A stretch of 64,000 bases of DNA from Verrucomicrobiales bacterium (GTDB taxonomy: Bacteria; Verrucomicrobiota; Verrucomicrobiia; Limisphaerales; J093). Location of the stretch: contig JABTUJ010000004.1 of the NCBI GenBank assembly GCA_015075445.1, positions 186,001 through 250,000 of the forward strand, given 5' to 3'. This document shows, piece by piece, positions 19,059 through 28,329 of this stretch; the first letter of the stretch is position 1; each line of letters starts with the position of its first letter. Made by a program: the position numbers and the translations under genes. The notes under the pieces are model-generated. The model had not been told where the DNA came from. It made no database searches and saw only the letters and a program-made list of their open reading frames with translations.

Positions 19059-19909
19059 AGCGGTACTGCGCTCCGTGATCGCTCATGCGGGCGGGGACAC
19101 GTCAGCTCGACGCTCGTCGTGCCTGCCAGATCGGCGCTGTCTGCTGCCATTGATAGCGGAAGACCCTCACTGACTGCGTCTGACCCGAACTGCAAGACGC
19201 TGCCCGACTATTGCCTGTGTTTCGCAGGGTGCTGCGCAATGACCGGTGCCGAGAAACTCACGCCGTACGGCAGGCAGTTCGTCAGGACGATGGGCGCCTG
19301 GTCGGTGCCGTCGGGCACCAGCCAGCGCACTGCCAGGCTGTCGCCGCCTCCGTGTTCCTTCATCAGCGCTGGAGATCGTACGCGGCCGGCTGGCTTCCGG
19401 GCCGGACCGGGTCCGACTGTTGGCCTCCTTCCCGATCCCACACGCGCGGCGGGGTCCAACCTTCCACGGCCGCGATCAGCCGGGCGTTGGCGGGCTGTTC
19501 ATCGGCAGCCTGTGGTACAGCGCCCCTCTGTCGTCGGTCGCGACCAGAAGGTGTAGTTGGCCTGATTGGGGCGGGATGAGCAGCCGTGCATCCGTTGGTC
19601 CGTAGAACTGAGTTATCGTGGTCGGCGACCGAACACAGATCGGTCACGCAGTTCGTGCTCGTCGGCCGGTCGGGGTAGTCGGCGAACTGGTCAGGTCGGA
19701 CACGGAGGTGTTTCGATGCCTTCCCACACTTCGCGCAGCAAGGCACCTCCGGCCGGGATTTGCGCCTGGCCCGCCCCCGGCCCGCCCGCCACCCAGGCGA
19801 GCAAAGCGGCGGTCAGCAGGCATTGGCTCCAGTCCCTCGCACGAGCTTCTTCCGTTCGCCCTCCCAGGAACCTGTGGGCAGGTGTCTCGCCCGCCCTTCT
19901 GCGGTTCAT
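19059..19909 (-). pseudogene. Frame-broken N-terminus of the giant protein (signal peptide, PA14-like and Ig-like part)
   Basis: Reading the minus strand, protein-like fragments continue the giant gene upstream but hop between frames: an ATG near 19909, a signal-like WSQCLLTAALLAWVAGG, then REVWEGI, NTSVSDLTS, DYPDRPTSTN, LLIPPQSGQ, ATDDRGALY, DEQPANARLIAAVEGW, ALMKEHGGGDSLAVRW, SADLAGTTSVEL and DHGAQYRCVVSN. The middle fragments match the order of a PA14 domain and the last two an Ig domain. At least six frame changes and several stops separate them, so no intact protein is made as the sequence stands. Either this end is decaying or the stretch has uncorrected sequencing indels. Confidence 0.7.
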
Positions 19910-20297
19910 TTGGTCCACGGTACGCCGCGGAGGCCCTGGGGTCTTTCCCCCCACCCAATGCCTTGGCCACCGTTGGGGTTTCCCCTCCACATCGCGTCTT
20001 GATGTCCATGACGATATCGCGCCCGTTACAAAGCAATTCGTGAGCCAGCCAGCCTGATCGCCGAAACCGACCGGGGTCGTGGGGTCAGCCTCGCCGCTTC
20101 TTGGCCAACGAGGCCCCTTCCCCTCCTGTTACGCAAAGCGGCGGTCAACCGCACGCACTCCAAACGCTTCGCGACGTCCACACCACCCGGCCGGCGCAAC
20201 GGGGCGTTTGAGGCGCTGACTTCAGCGGCGCTTTTGTGCCGTTGTCCGCTCTTCCACGTTTACGACCCCACGCAAAGCGGCGTTGGCAAACTTCACT
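19910..20297. other. Intergenic stretch with repeated short motif, no gene seen
   Basis: No frame gives a recognisable protein. The 11-mer GCAAAGCGGCG occurs at 20133 and 20272, and once more at 19801 just outside this gap; the first two copies continue with GTC. The sequence is flanked by two minus-strand genes and may include the promoter of the giant gene. Confidence 0.35.
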
Positions 20298-21185
20298 TCA
20301 CAAAGCCCTTCGCCTGCAGCCAGAACTGGCGTCGCTGGCCCACGGATGGGTCCGCTCGAAGGGCGGTTTCGCCGCCAACCCGATCCCGTGTTGCCCCCGC
20401 TCATACACGTGCAGGTCAAAGCGCACCCCCGCCCGGCGCAGCGCGGCCGCGAACTGAAGGCTGTTCTCGACCGGCACCGCCCGATCCTCCCATGTGTGCC
20501 AGACAAAACAGGGAGGCGTCTCCGGCGTGACCTGCTTCTCGTTCGACAGCAACTCCACCAGCTCCGCTGGAGGCTGGTCGCCCAGCAGATTCCGCTTCGA
20601 CCCTTCGTGCGTGTATTCACCCAGCGTGATGACCGCGTAGCACAAAATGCCCAGGTCCGGACGCGAACTTTCCCGCTCGACCGGATCGGCCGCGTCCGGT
20701 TGTCCCGCGTCGAAATGGGTCAGGAGCGTCGAAGCCAGGTGGCCGCCGGCCGATGATCCCATGATCCCGATCCGCCGGGGATCAACCTGCCAATAGGCGC
20801 CGCGCGCCCGCACCCACCGCACCGCTCGCGCGGCGTCCCCGAGCATGGTCGGGTGCCGGTAGCCATGGGACCCGAGCCGGTACTTCAACACAAACGCAGT
20901 CACACCCTGCTGGTTCAACCAGAGGGCATAGTCGTGCCCTTCGTGGGCTGCCAGTCCGCCGTAGCCGCCTCCTGGACATACGACGATCGCTGCCCCACTC
21001 GCTGTGCCCGACTCGGGGACGTAAGGAGTCAGCGTGGGGATATCGTGGTCGTTCGTCCCGCGAGCGCCGGGCGCGCCTTCTGGCCAGAGCGGGATCGGGG
21101 ATTGCGGTCCGGCCCAAGCCGCGCTGACAAAGAGGGACACGGCCATGAACGCAGGGAGACTTCTCCGGTTGGCAAATAGGTTCAC
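20298..21185 (-). CDS. Secreted alpha/beta hydrolase (acetylxylan-esterase-like), C-terminus frameshifted
   Basis: The 295-residue frame starts at a GTG giving a signal peptide (VNLFANRRSLPAF, then MAVSLFVSAAWA); an internal ATG at 21146 is the alternative. It is an alpha/beta hydrolase of the BD-FAE/esterase type: oxyanion motif VCPGGGYGG, nucleophile elbow GIMGSSAGGH, an Asp in WEDRAVPVENS and the catalytic His in YERGQHGIGLA. It probably removes acyl groups from plant or algal polysaccharide fragments in the periplasm. The last residues of the frame are not family-like, whereas one extra base near 20330 would restore an ending of the type WLQAKGFVK with a stop at 20293-20295. It diverges from the oxidoreductase at 21304. 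Confidence 0.8.
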   Translation of the reverse strand: MNLFANRRSLPAFMAVSLFVSAAWAGPQSPIPLWPEGAPGARGTNDHDIPTLTPYVPESGTASGAAIVVCPGGGYGGLAAHEGHDYALWLNQQGVTAFVLKYRLGSHGYRHPTMLGDAARAVRWVRARGAYWQVDPRRIGIMGSSAGGHLASTLLTHFDAGQPDAADPVERESSRPDLGILCYAVITLGEYTHEGSKRNLLGDQPPAELVELLSNEKQVTPETPPCFVWHTWEDRAVPVENSLQFAAALRRAGVRFDLHVYERGQHGIGLAAKPPFERTHPWASDASSGCRRRAL

Positions 21186-21267
21186 CGGCGCACCGTCGGC
21201 GAATCCACGGACCGCGGCAAGCCGACATTCGATCGGCCGAGAATTGATCGGCAACGCATCGCCGACA

Positions 21268-21296
21268 TTGAATGCATCCCCCGGTCGTGCTAGCCC
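21268..21296 (+). promoter_or_regulatory. Candidate promoter of the oxidoreductase gene (leaderless)
   Basis: TTGAAT at 21268-21273, a 17-bp spacer and TAGCCC at 21291-21296 end only 7 bp before the ATG at 21304, so transcription would begin at or next to the start codon. No Shine-Dalgarno sequence is present. The arrangement recurs at other genes in the window. Confidence 0.4.
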
Positions 21297-21303
21297 TCGC
21301 GGC

Positions 21304-22689
21304 ATGCAACACCGCTCCCGCCCCGGCTCCTCCCCGGCAGCCGCCCCGTCCGCGGACCTCAACCGCCGGCGCTTCCTGCAAACCGCCACCGCCGCCACCG
21401 CTGCGTCCCTCGTCTTCCCCTGGCTGGCTTCGCCCCGGGTGTGGGGAGCCAACAACCGGCTGAACCTCGCCGCCATTGGCGCCGGCGGCCGCGGTGCCGA
21501 CGATCTGGAGGGCGTCCAGACCGAGAACATCGTCGCGCTCTGTGACGCCGACTGGCGCCATGCCGCGGGCACCTTCGCCAAGTTCCCGCAGGCGGCCCGC
21601 CACAAGGACTTCCGCCAGATGCTCGATCGCGAGCGCGGCATCGATGCCGTGGTGGTCGCCACGCCCGACCACACCCACGCCGTCGCCGCGATGGCCGCCC
21701 TCAAACGGCGGCAACACGTCTATTGCGAGAAACCGCTCACGCGCACGGTGTACGAGGCGCGCGCCCTCACCCGCGCCGCCCGCGAGGCGAAGGTCGCCAC
21801 CCAGATGGGCAATCAGGGCATGGCCTTCGAGGGCAACCGGCTCATCAAGGAGTGGCTGGCCGATGGCGCGATCGGGCCGGTGCGCGAGGTCCATGCCTGG
21901 AGCGACCGCCCCACCCATCGTGGCAAGTTGCCCTTCTGGTGGCCGCAAGGCATCGAGCGCCCCACCGACACGCCGGCCGTGCCGGACACCCTCGACTGGG
22001 ACACGTGGCTCGGCCCGGCTCCCTGGAGACCTTATCACCCTGCCTACGTCCCGTTCCGCTGGCGCGGTTGGTGGGATTTTGGCTCGGGTGGCCTGGGCGA
22101 CATGGGCATCCACAATCTCGCCCCCGTGTTCGACGCCCTGAAGCTGGGCCCGCCCACGTCGGTCCACGCCAGTTCGACTCCGGTCTTTCCCGAAACCGTG
22201 CCGCTGGCCTGCATCGTGCACTACGAGTTCGCGGCCCGCGGCGACCACCCCCCGGTGAAGCTCCACTGGTATGACGGCGGCTTGCTACCTGCCCGTCCCG
22301 ACGCCCTCGAACCAGACCGCGACCTCGATCCCGAGGACGGCATCCTGTTCGTCGGCGATCGCGGACAGATGCTCGTCGAAGGGTGGGGCGGCGAACGGCC
22401 GCGTCTCCTCCCCGAATCGCGCAACCGTGCCTACGTGCGCCCGGCCAAATCGCTGCCGCGCTCGCTCGGCCATTACGCGGAGTGGATCCGCGCCTGCAAG
22501 GAAGGCACCCCCACCGCGTCGGACTTTGCCTTCGCCGGGCCGCTCACCGAGGCCGTGTTGCTCGGCATGGTGTCGGTGCGTCTGCACGGCGCCCGCCTCG
22601 CCTGGGACGCCGCCAACTTCAAGGTCACCAACGAACCGGACGCGAACGCGCTGCTGCATTACACCTACCGGGCGGGGTGGGAACTCTAG
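21304..22689 (+). CDS. Tat-exported Gfo/Idh/MocA family oxidoreductase
   Basis: The 461-residue protein carries a twin-arginine signal (LNRRRFLQTATAATAAS) ending near RVWGA, then a Rossmann domain with GAGGRG replacing the usual GxGxxG, the conserved CEKPLTRTVYEA motif, and the C-terminal GFO_IDH_MocA-type domain with GLGDMGIHNLAPVFDAL. Members oxidise or rearrange sugars with bound NAD(P); exported forms are abundant in Verrucomicrobiota and Planctomycetes and mostly uncharacterised. The start ATG lies directly in front of the Tat signal; the frame stays open upstream but overlaps the divergent esterase. The downstream alpha-L-fucosidase suggests a shared role in deoxysugar or glycan breakdown. 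Confidence 0.88.
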   Translation: MQHRSRPGSSPAAAPSADLNRRRFLQTATAATAASLVFPWLASPRVWGANNRLNLAAIGAGGRGADDLEGVQTENIVALCDADWRHAAGTFAKFPQAARHKDFRQMLDRERGIDAVVVATPDHTHAVAAMAALKRRQHVYCEKPLTRTVYEARALTRAAREAKVATQMGNQGMAFEGNRLIKEWLADGAIGPVREVHAWSDRPTHRGKLPFWWPQGIERPTDTPAVPDTLDWDTWLGPAPWRPYHPAYVPFRWRGWWDFGSGGLGDMGIHNLAPVFDALKLGPPTSVHASSTPVFPETVPLACIVHYEFAARGDHPPVKLHWYDGGLLPARPDALEPDRDLDPEDGILFVGDRGQMLVEGWGGERPRLLPESRNRAYVRPAKSLPRSLGHYAEWIRACKEGTPTASDFAFAGPLTEAVLLGMVSVRLHGARLAWDAANFKVTNEPDANALLHYTYRAGWEL

Positions 22690-22828
22690 CCGAAGGGGTC
22701 AGTTCTTGACTTTGTCATGTCCGGATCTGACTCGTCCTGGCGGTGATTGGGGTCAGGGGGAGGAGCCCTACATCCTCCGGCTACCGTCTGGGACGCCTCC
22801 GGCGTTGCTTCCTGGGGGTAATACGGGG

Positions 22829-22858
22829 TTGTCGCCGCGGTCGACCTCGGATTAGCCT
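22829..22858 (+). promoter_or_regulatory. Candidate promoter of the alpha-L-fucosidase gene
   Basis: TTGTCG (22829-22834) and TAGCCT (22853-22858) are 18 bp apart and end 12 bp before the ATG at 22871, predicting a leader of only a few bases. No Shine-Dalgarno sequence is seen. Confidence 0.3.
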
Positions 22859-22870
22859 GCCCGGCATCAC

Positions 22871-24652
22871 ATGAACACTTCGACCCTGAGAACCAATGTT
22901 GGACGGCGGTTCGGCGCGCTGGCGGCCCTCGTGGCGTTCGTCTGGCTTGGCGTGGCGCCCGCCGGCGCCGAGACCCCCGCTGAACGCGATGCCCGCATGG
23001 CGTGGTTCCGCGAGGCCCGTTTCGGGCTCTTCATTCACTGGGGCGTCTATGCCGTCCCGGCCGGCGAGTGGGACGGCAAGACCAACTACGGCGAGTGGTT
23101 CATGGAGGAAACCAAGATGCCGGTGTCGCAGTACGAGCAGTTCGCCGCCCAGTTCAACCCCGTCCGCTTCAACGCGCGCGAGTGGGTGCGGATGGCGAAG
23201 GATGCCGGCATGAAGTACATCGTGATCACCAGCAAACATCACGACGGCTTTGCGCTCTGGAACTCGCAGGTCTCGGACTGGGACATCAGCGCCACACCGT
23301 GGAAACGGGACCCGCTCAAGGAGCTCGCCGACGCCTGCGCCGCCGAAGGCATCCGCTTCTGCTTCTACCACTCGATCATGGACTGGCATCACCCGGATTG
23401 GGGCACGCGGCGGGCCTGGAACGACCGCGCGCCGTCCACGCCCCCGGACATGAACCGGTACCTGCCTTATCTGAAGGCCCAGCTCAAGGAGCTCCTCACC
23501 GGCTACGGTCCGCTCGGGATCCTGTGGTTCGACGGTGAATGGGAATCGCCCTGGACACACGAGCTCGGTCTGGACCTCTACCACTATGTACGGGGCTTCC
23601 AGCCGAACATCATCATCAACAACCGGGTGGGCAAGGGGCGCGCCGGCATGGGCGGCATGGACCAGGGTCAGGGCGTCGGCGATTACGGAACCCCGGAGCA
23701 GGAGATCCCGCCGACCGGGTTTGGCCCCGGCGTGGATTGGGAGTCGTGCATGACCATGAACAACCACTGGGGCTACAACCGGCACGACCAGAACTGGAAA
23801 TCCACGACCGTGCTGGTCCGCAACTTGATCGACTGCGCCAGCAAGGGCGGCAATTACCTGCTCAACGTCGGACCCACCGCCGAGGGGCTGTTCCCGGAGC
23901 CGTCCGTGGTCCGGTTGCGTGAGATTGGCGAGTGGATGCGGGTCAATCACGAGGCCATCTACGGCACCACCGCCAGTCCTTTCCGTCGGTTGGCCTGGGG
24001 GCGGGCGACCCAGAAACCGGGACGACTCTACCTGCACGTGTTCGACTGGCCGGCGACGGGCCGGCTCGAAGTCCCGCTCGCCTCGGCCGTCCAACGCGCC
24101 TACCTCCTGGCCGCACCGGATCGCGCACTGACCGTGGAGGTCGGCAAGGACGGCCAAACCGTGCGGGTGCCAGCGACGTCGCCGACGCCCCATGCGGGGG
24201 TGGTGGTCCTCGAGATCGGTGGACCACCCCGGCCGGTCGAGCCGCGCGTGCGCCCGGCAACCGACGGCACGGTGACGCTGAAGGCGGAGGAGGCTGAGAT
24301 CATCGGCCACACGCTGCGCCTCGAGCATCGGGATGGCCGGGCCAACCTGGGTTTCTGGACCGACGCCCGGGATCACGTGCAATGGCCGGTGACGTTCGGA
24401 CGCGCCGGGACCTTCGACGTCGAGGTGAACTACGCCTGCGACCCGGCGTCGGGCGGCAGCGAGTGCGTGCTGGTGCTGGGCGAACGGGAACTCCGGGCGA
24501 CCGTCGAGCCTACGGACGGTTGGGGGGATTACCGCACGGTGGTGGTGGGTCAGATCACCGTGCCAGCGCCTGGGGATTACACCGGGGTGGTGAAAGCCTT
24601 GAGCAAGCCCGGCGCGGGGGTGGTGAACCTCCGTCAGATCCGGTTCCGTTGA
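22871..24652 (+). CDS. Secreted alpha-L-fucosidase (GH29)
   Basis: The 593-residue protein has a signal peptide (MNTSTLRTNVGRR, then a hydrophobic core ending PAGAE) followed by a GH29 catalytic barrel: WFREARFGLFIHWGVYAVP at the N-terminus, ITSKHHDGFALW, and LWFDGEWE with Asp221 as the expected nucleophile. GH29 enzymes release L-fucose from glycans with retention of configuration. Residues about 380-593 form one or two beta-rich accessory domains, the last resembling a carbohydrate-binding module. It would act in the periplasm or outside the cell. The acid/base residue is less conserved in the family and was not assigned. The neighbours (exported oxidoreductase, esterase) fit glycan use. 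Confidence 0.93.
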   Translation: MNTSTLRTNVGRRFGALAALVAFVWLGVAPAGAETPAERDARMAWFREARFGLFIHWGVYAVPAGEWDGKTNYGEWFMEETKMPVSQYEQFAAQFNPVRFNAREWVRMAKDAGMKYIVITSKHHDGFALWNSQVSDWDISATPWKRDPLKELADACAAEGIRFCFYHSIMDWHHPDWGTRRAWNDRAPSTPPDMNRYLPYLKAQLKELLTGYGPLGILWFDGEWESPWTHELGLDLYHYVRGFQPNIIINNRVGKGRAGMGGMDQGQGVGDYGTPEQEIPPTGFGPGVDWESCMTMNNHWGYNRHDQNWKSTTVLVRNLIDCASKGGNYLLNVGPTAEGLFPEPSVVRLREIGEWMRVNHEAIYGTTASPFRRLAWGRATQKPGRLYLHVFDWPATGRLEVPLASAVQRAYLLAAPDRALTVEVGKDGQTVRVPATSPTPHAGVVVLEIGGPPRPVEPRVRPATDGTVTLKAEEAEIIGHTLRLEHRDGRANLGFWTDARDHVQWPVTFGRAGTFDVEVNYACDPASGGSECVLVLGERELRATVEPTDGWGDYRTVVVGQITVPAPGDYTGVVKALSKPGAGVVNLRQIRFR

Positions 24653-24689
24653 TCTGGCCGGTCGCCGTCCGCTGCGAGTGGCGTCCTGC

Positions 24690-25562
24690 ATGAGGTCCTC
24701 TGCGGACACAACGGTCTGGAGCGTGCGCGCCCTGCTCGTGCTGGGGCGCGTTTCGAATCTGCCGACCATCTTCTCGAACTGCCTGGCCGCCTGGGTGCTG
24801 GGCGGGGGCGGCAGTGTGGGGCATTTCCTGCTTCTGAATCTCGGCGCGGCCCTCCTCTACACCGGGGGGCTTTACCTGAACGACGCGTTTGACGCTGATT
24901 TCGACCGGCAACGACGCCGCGAGCGACCGATTCCGTCCGGGCAGATCAGTCTGGCGCTGGTGTGGCGGCTTGGCTGGCTCTGGCTCGGTTTGGGGATGGC
25001 GGTTTTCCTGTGGGTGGGCTGGGGCAGCTTCGCTGTGGCGGTGCTGTTGGCGCTCGTCACGGTCTTGTACAACGCGATCCACAAGCGCACGGCACTGGCC
25101 GTGGTGCTGATGGGTTTGTGTCGATTCCTGCTCTACCTGCTGGGAGCGGCGTCGGCGACGGAGATCAGCGGGTTAGCCATCTGGAGTGGCCTGGCCTTGG
25201 GGCTGTATGTCGGCGGGCTCAGCTATCTGGCGCGCAAGGAGAGCATCCTGGGCCCGGTGCAGGTCTGGCCGATCCTCACGCTGGCGGCGCCGGTGGGACT
25301 GGCGCTGCTGGTCAACGGGCCTGGGTACCGCGAGCGGGCGTTTTATCTGAGCCTGCTGCTGGTGATCTGGATCCTGCCCAGCCTGCGGTATGTGTTCCGG
25401 AAGGAGCCCCGGCAGATCGGGTTTGCGGTGTCGAACCTGCTGGCGGGGATCGTGTTGGTGGATTTGCTGGCGACGGCGGGCGAACCATGGGGTGTGGTGC
25501 CGGCGTTCGTGCTGTTGTTCATCGCGGCGGTGGGCCTGCAGCGGTTTGTACCCGCGACCTGA
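24690..25562 (+). CDS. UbiA-family prenyltransferase (possibly EboC-like)
   Basis: This 290-residue polytopic protein has about nine hydrophobic helices and the first aspartate-rich prenyl-diphosphate motif, LNDAFDADFD, followed by RRRERPIPSG. The second motif is replaced by the SYLARKES segment, a form I associate with EboC-like members of the family. It would transfer an isoprenoid chain to an aromatic or other acceptor in the inner membrane; the substrate is unknown. The ATG at 24690 was chosen over a GTG at 24678. No other ebo or quinone-biosynthesis genes are nearby. Confidence 0.8.
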   Translation: MRSSADTTVWSVRALLVLGRVSNLPTIFSNCLAAWVLGGGGSVGHFLLLNLGAALLYTGGLYLNDAFDADFDRQRRRERPIPSGQISLALVWRLGWLWLGLGMAVFLWVGWGSFAVAVLLALVTVLYNAIHKRTALAVVLMGLCRFLLYLLGAASATEISGLAIWSGLALGLYVGGLSYLARKESILGPVQVWPILTLAAPVGLALLVNGPGYRERAFYLSLLLVIWILPSLRYVFRKEPRQIGFAVSNLLAGIVLVDLLATAGEPWGVVPAFVLLFIAAVGLQRFVPAT

Positions 25563-25864
25563 CGCGGCGGCGAGGAGGGCAGGCGCTTGAACTTCGGGGG
25601 TTTTGGCGGCATGTTGCGCTCCGAATAACGCAGAACGCAGAAGCCCTCCCCGGACGGAACGAGACGAGAGAGGGCCAAGCAGGCAGGGGCGGAGACCATC
25701 GGGAGCCGGTTAGTGTCCTGCGTTCACCAGGCGGACAGGTCAGGACAAACGCGACGCGGAAACGGACGGCGGTGCAAAAGGAACCTCAACGCGGATCGTC
25801 GTCCCTCACGGGGCGGGGAGAATCCCCTGGATCTCTGCGATCGTGCCGTGGGACCCGGAACGCG
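25563..25864. other. Intergenic region without a recognisable gene
   Basis: This gap of about 300 bp contains short direct repeats (AACGCAGAACGCAGAAG) and small GC-rich inverted repeats, but no frame with protein-like composition. It presumably carries the promoter of the following secreted-protein gene. Confidence 0.3.
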
Positions 25865-27490
25865 ATGTCCTGGCTGGGCTGGCTTGGACTTGCCTGCTGG
25901 CTTGCGGCGGGCGGGGCGGGCGCGGCGGAGTCTGCACCCACCGTGCAACTGGCCTGGGATCCCAACTCCGAACCCGACATCGGTGGCTATCGCATCCACT
26001 TTGGGCTGGGATCTCGTTACTACACGTTCCGCGAAGACGTGGGCAACGTGACCAACGCCACGATCCGCCTCCCGGCCATTCCAGGGATGACGTTCTTCTT
26101 CGCCGCCACGGCCTACACCGTCGACGGAATCGAGAGCGACTATTCGAACGAGGTGACCTACGACCTTCCGGTCCAGCCCGACGACCCACCGCCGCGGGGC
26201 ATGTCGGTGGTCAAGCAGATCCCCGAGGACACCCAGGCGATTCTGCCGCTCGAAACCGGGACACTCGAAGCGGCTTCCACGACCCTGCTCGTCCGCATCC
26301 CGCCCGCGCACGGGTCGATGACCGGCGATTACCCCGAGATCACCTACGTGCCCCGGCCGGACTTCCACGGGGAGGAGAACTGGGAAGTGGTGATGTACGA
26401 CGCCCGGGCGCAGGTCGTTCGGGCCACATTGCGGGTGGTGGTCACGCCGGTCAATGACCGCCCCCGCGCTGAGGGAGCCTCGCTCGAACTCTCGCCCAAC
26501 ACCTCCGTTTCGGTGCTACTCCGTGGCAGCGATGTGGACGGGGACGCGCTCGTGTACCAGGTGGTGCGCCCTCCCGCGCACGGCCTGCTGAGCGGCGATC
26601 CGCCCAACCTCATCTACACGCCGAACCCGGGTTTCGAGGGGGAGGACTCACTGACGTTCACCGTGCAGGATGGGGCGCTGGAATCCGCGGCGGCCCTGGT
26701 CCGCTTCGTGGTCGCGGATCAGCCGCCCGTGGCGTGGGATGATTTCGTGGTGACCACCATGGCCACGCCGGTGGCCATCCGCCTCAGCGCACACGACGCC
26801 GAGGACCCGTCTCTGGCGTTTGTGGTCACCGAAGCTCCGTCAGGCGGCCGACTCGAGGGCCAGCCGCCCGAGCTCACGTATGTTCCCAACCCAACGTTCG
26901 AAGGCGAGGACGGCTTCACGTTCTCCGCCCGCGATTCACGGGGACAAACCGCCTTCGCGCGAGTCTGGATCGCGGTGGTGCCGCCCAACCACGCACCGGT
27001 GGCGCAGGATCAGAGCCACACGATCCGCGCCAACGAGTCGCTCGAATTGCAGCTCGTCGCGTGGGACGAGGACGATGACTGGCTGACCTACCTCATCGTT
27101 GAGCCACCGGTCCACGGCCAGTTGCTCGGGGAACCGCCGGACCTGATCTACCACCCCACGCCGGGCTACGACGGCTCCGACCGCTTCCGGTTTCGCGCGA
27201 GCGATGGCCGGGCCGAGTCGGAGGCGGCTGCGGTGGAGATTCTCATCCTGCCCTCCGAGGAGCCCACCCCGGAACTGGTGGGGATCCGCCTCGACGGCAA
27301 CCTGGTCGAGCTCACCTGGCTGGCACAAGCGGGAGCCACCTATCGCGTCTGGTACAAAGCCGCGCTGGAAGACCCCGCCTGGCAGCCGCTGAGCGAACCG
27401 ATCGTCGCGACCGAATCCCCCATCACGTGGCGCGGCGCGCTTCCCAGCCCGGTCGTCCGCGGGTTCCTCACCGTCAGCGTGGAGGACTAG
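25865..27490 (+). CDS. Secreted protein with FN3-like and four Ig/cadherin-like repeats
   Basis: The 541-residue protein has a signal peptide (MSWLGWLGLACWLAAGG ending GAGAAE), a fibronectin type III-like domain (about 25-110, LAWDPNSEPDIGGYRIHFG), then four repeats of about 90 residues with the recurrent pattern PPAHG-L-x-GDPPNLIYTPNPGFEGEDSL. These match the tandem Ig-like/cadherin-like repeats of bacterial surface proteins. A C-terminal beta-rich module of about 80 residues (ELTWLAQAGATYRVWYK) ends the protein. It probably acts as a structural or adhesive cell-surface protein. No catalytic domain is visible. The start is the only ATG with a signal peptide. Confidence 0.85.
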   Translation: MSWLGWLGLACWLAAGGAGAAESAPTVQLAWDPNSEPDIGGYRIHFGLGSRYYTFREDVGNVTNATIRLPAIPGMTFFFAATAYTVDGIESDYSNEVTYDLPVQPDDPPPRGMSVVKQIPEDTQAILPLETGTLEAASTTLLVRIPPAHGSMTGDYPEITYVPRPDFHGEENWEVVMYDARAQVVRATLRVVVTPVNDRPRAEGASLELSPNTSVSVLLRGSDVDGDALVYQVVRPPAHGLLSGDPPNLIYTPNPGFEGEDSLTFTVQDGALESAAALVRFVVADQPPVAWDDFVVTTMATPVAIRLSAHDAEDPSLAFVVTEAPSGGRLEGQPPELTYVPNPTFEGEDGFTFSARDSRGQTAFARVWIAVVPPNHAPVAQDQSHTIRANESLELQLVAWDEDDDWLTYLIVEPPVHGQLLGEPPDLIYHPTPGYDGSDRFRFRASDGRAESEAAAVEILILPSEEPTPELVGIRLDGNLVELTWLAQAGATYRVWYKAALEDPAWQPLSEPIVATESPITWRGALPSPVVRGFLTVSVED

Positions 27491-27555
27491 CGAGGCGCGC
27501 CTCGCCAGACGAAGTCGCCGCGGTGCGCCGGCCTGGCCTCGCTGCCGGGGCAGGC

Positions 27556-28329
27556 TCAGAACCCCACCGACGCGCCACCATCCACCGGGAACACCACCCC
27601 GTTGACAAACCTCGCGGCCGCCGACGCCAGATAGACCGCCGCCCACCCGATGTCGTCCGGCTCCCCAAACCGGCCCATCGGGGTGCGTGCGAGGATCTTC
27701 GCCCGCCGGTCCGGGTCCCCTCGCAGGGCCCGTTCGAGCATATCGGACGCAATCCAGCCGGGAGCGATGGCATTGACCCGGACGCCGTGAGGGCCCCACT
27801 CGACGGCCAGCGCTCGCACCAGGCCGACGTAGGCGCTCTTGGCGGCCGTGTAAGCTGCGACCTGCGGGATTCCGAGGAAGGAAGCCATCGAGGCCGTGAA
27901 CAGCACGCAGCCCGATCCGCGGGCCAGCATCCTTCGCCCCGCCTCCCGGGTGAGGGCGAACGCCCCGAAAAGGTGGGTCTGCAACACCGCGCCGAAGTCA
28001 GCGTCTCCCGTGTCGAGTGCCGGACGTTTCAAATGCACCCCCGCGTTGTTGACAAGCAGCGTGAGCGGACCGGCGAGGCGTTCGGCCTGCTCGATGAGTT
28101 CCGGCGCGGTCTCGAGGCGGGTCACATCACCCGGCAGCGCCAGCGCCTGCGCGCCCAGGGCGGCACAGGCCCGTTGCAGCTCGCCTTCCCGGCGTCCCAC
28201 CAGCACGACTCGCGCCCCGGCCGCGACCAGGCAGCGCGCCATCCCGAGGCCCAAGCCCGTCGCGCCGCCCGTCACGAGGGCCACCTGGCCGGTCAGGTCG
28301 AAGGGGGACGAGACCGCCGGCGGGTTCAT
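27556..28329 (-). CDS. Short-chain dehydrogenase/reductase (KduD/FabG-like)
   Basis: The 257-residue enzyme is a classical SDR: cofactor motif [14 protein letters not shown] near residue 96, catalytic Ser in [13 protein letters not shown] with catalytic Tyr and Lys, and the terminal FPVDGG. The opening [13 protein letters not shown] resembles KduD-type 2-keto-3-deoxy-gluconate dehydrogenases. It is the last gene of a three-gene operon, its ATG overlapping the stop of the UxaA gene by four bases. Together with the dehydratase it would oxidise a sugar acid or its keto-deoxy product; L-fuconate and hexuronate routes are both possible. Confidence 0.88.
   Translation of the reverse strand: MNPPAVSSPFDLTGQVALVTGGATGLGLGMARCLVAAGARVVLVGRREGELQRACAALGAQALALPGDVTRLETAPELIEQAERLAGPLTLLVNNAGVHLKRPALDTGDADFGAVLQTHLFGAFALTREAGRRMLARGSGCVLFTASMASFLGIPQVAAYTAAKSAYVGLVRALAVEWGPHGVRVNAIAPGWIASDMLERALRGDPDRRAKILARTPMGRFGEPDDIGWAAVYLASAAARFVNGVVFPVDGGASVGF

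Noticed and set aside
22781..24769. Long antisense frame opposite the alpha-L-fucosidase
   Set aside because: It lies opposite a clear GH29 gene and has no family-like segments.
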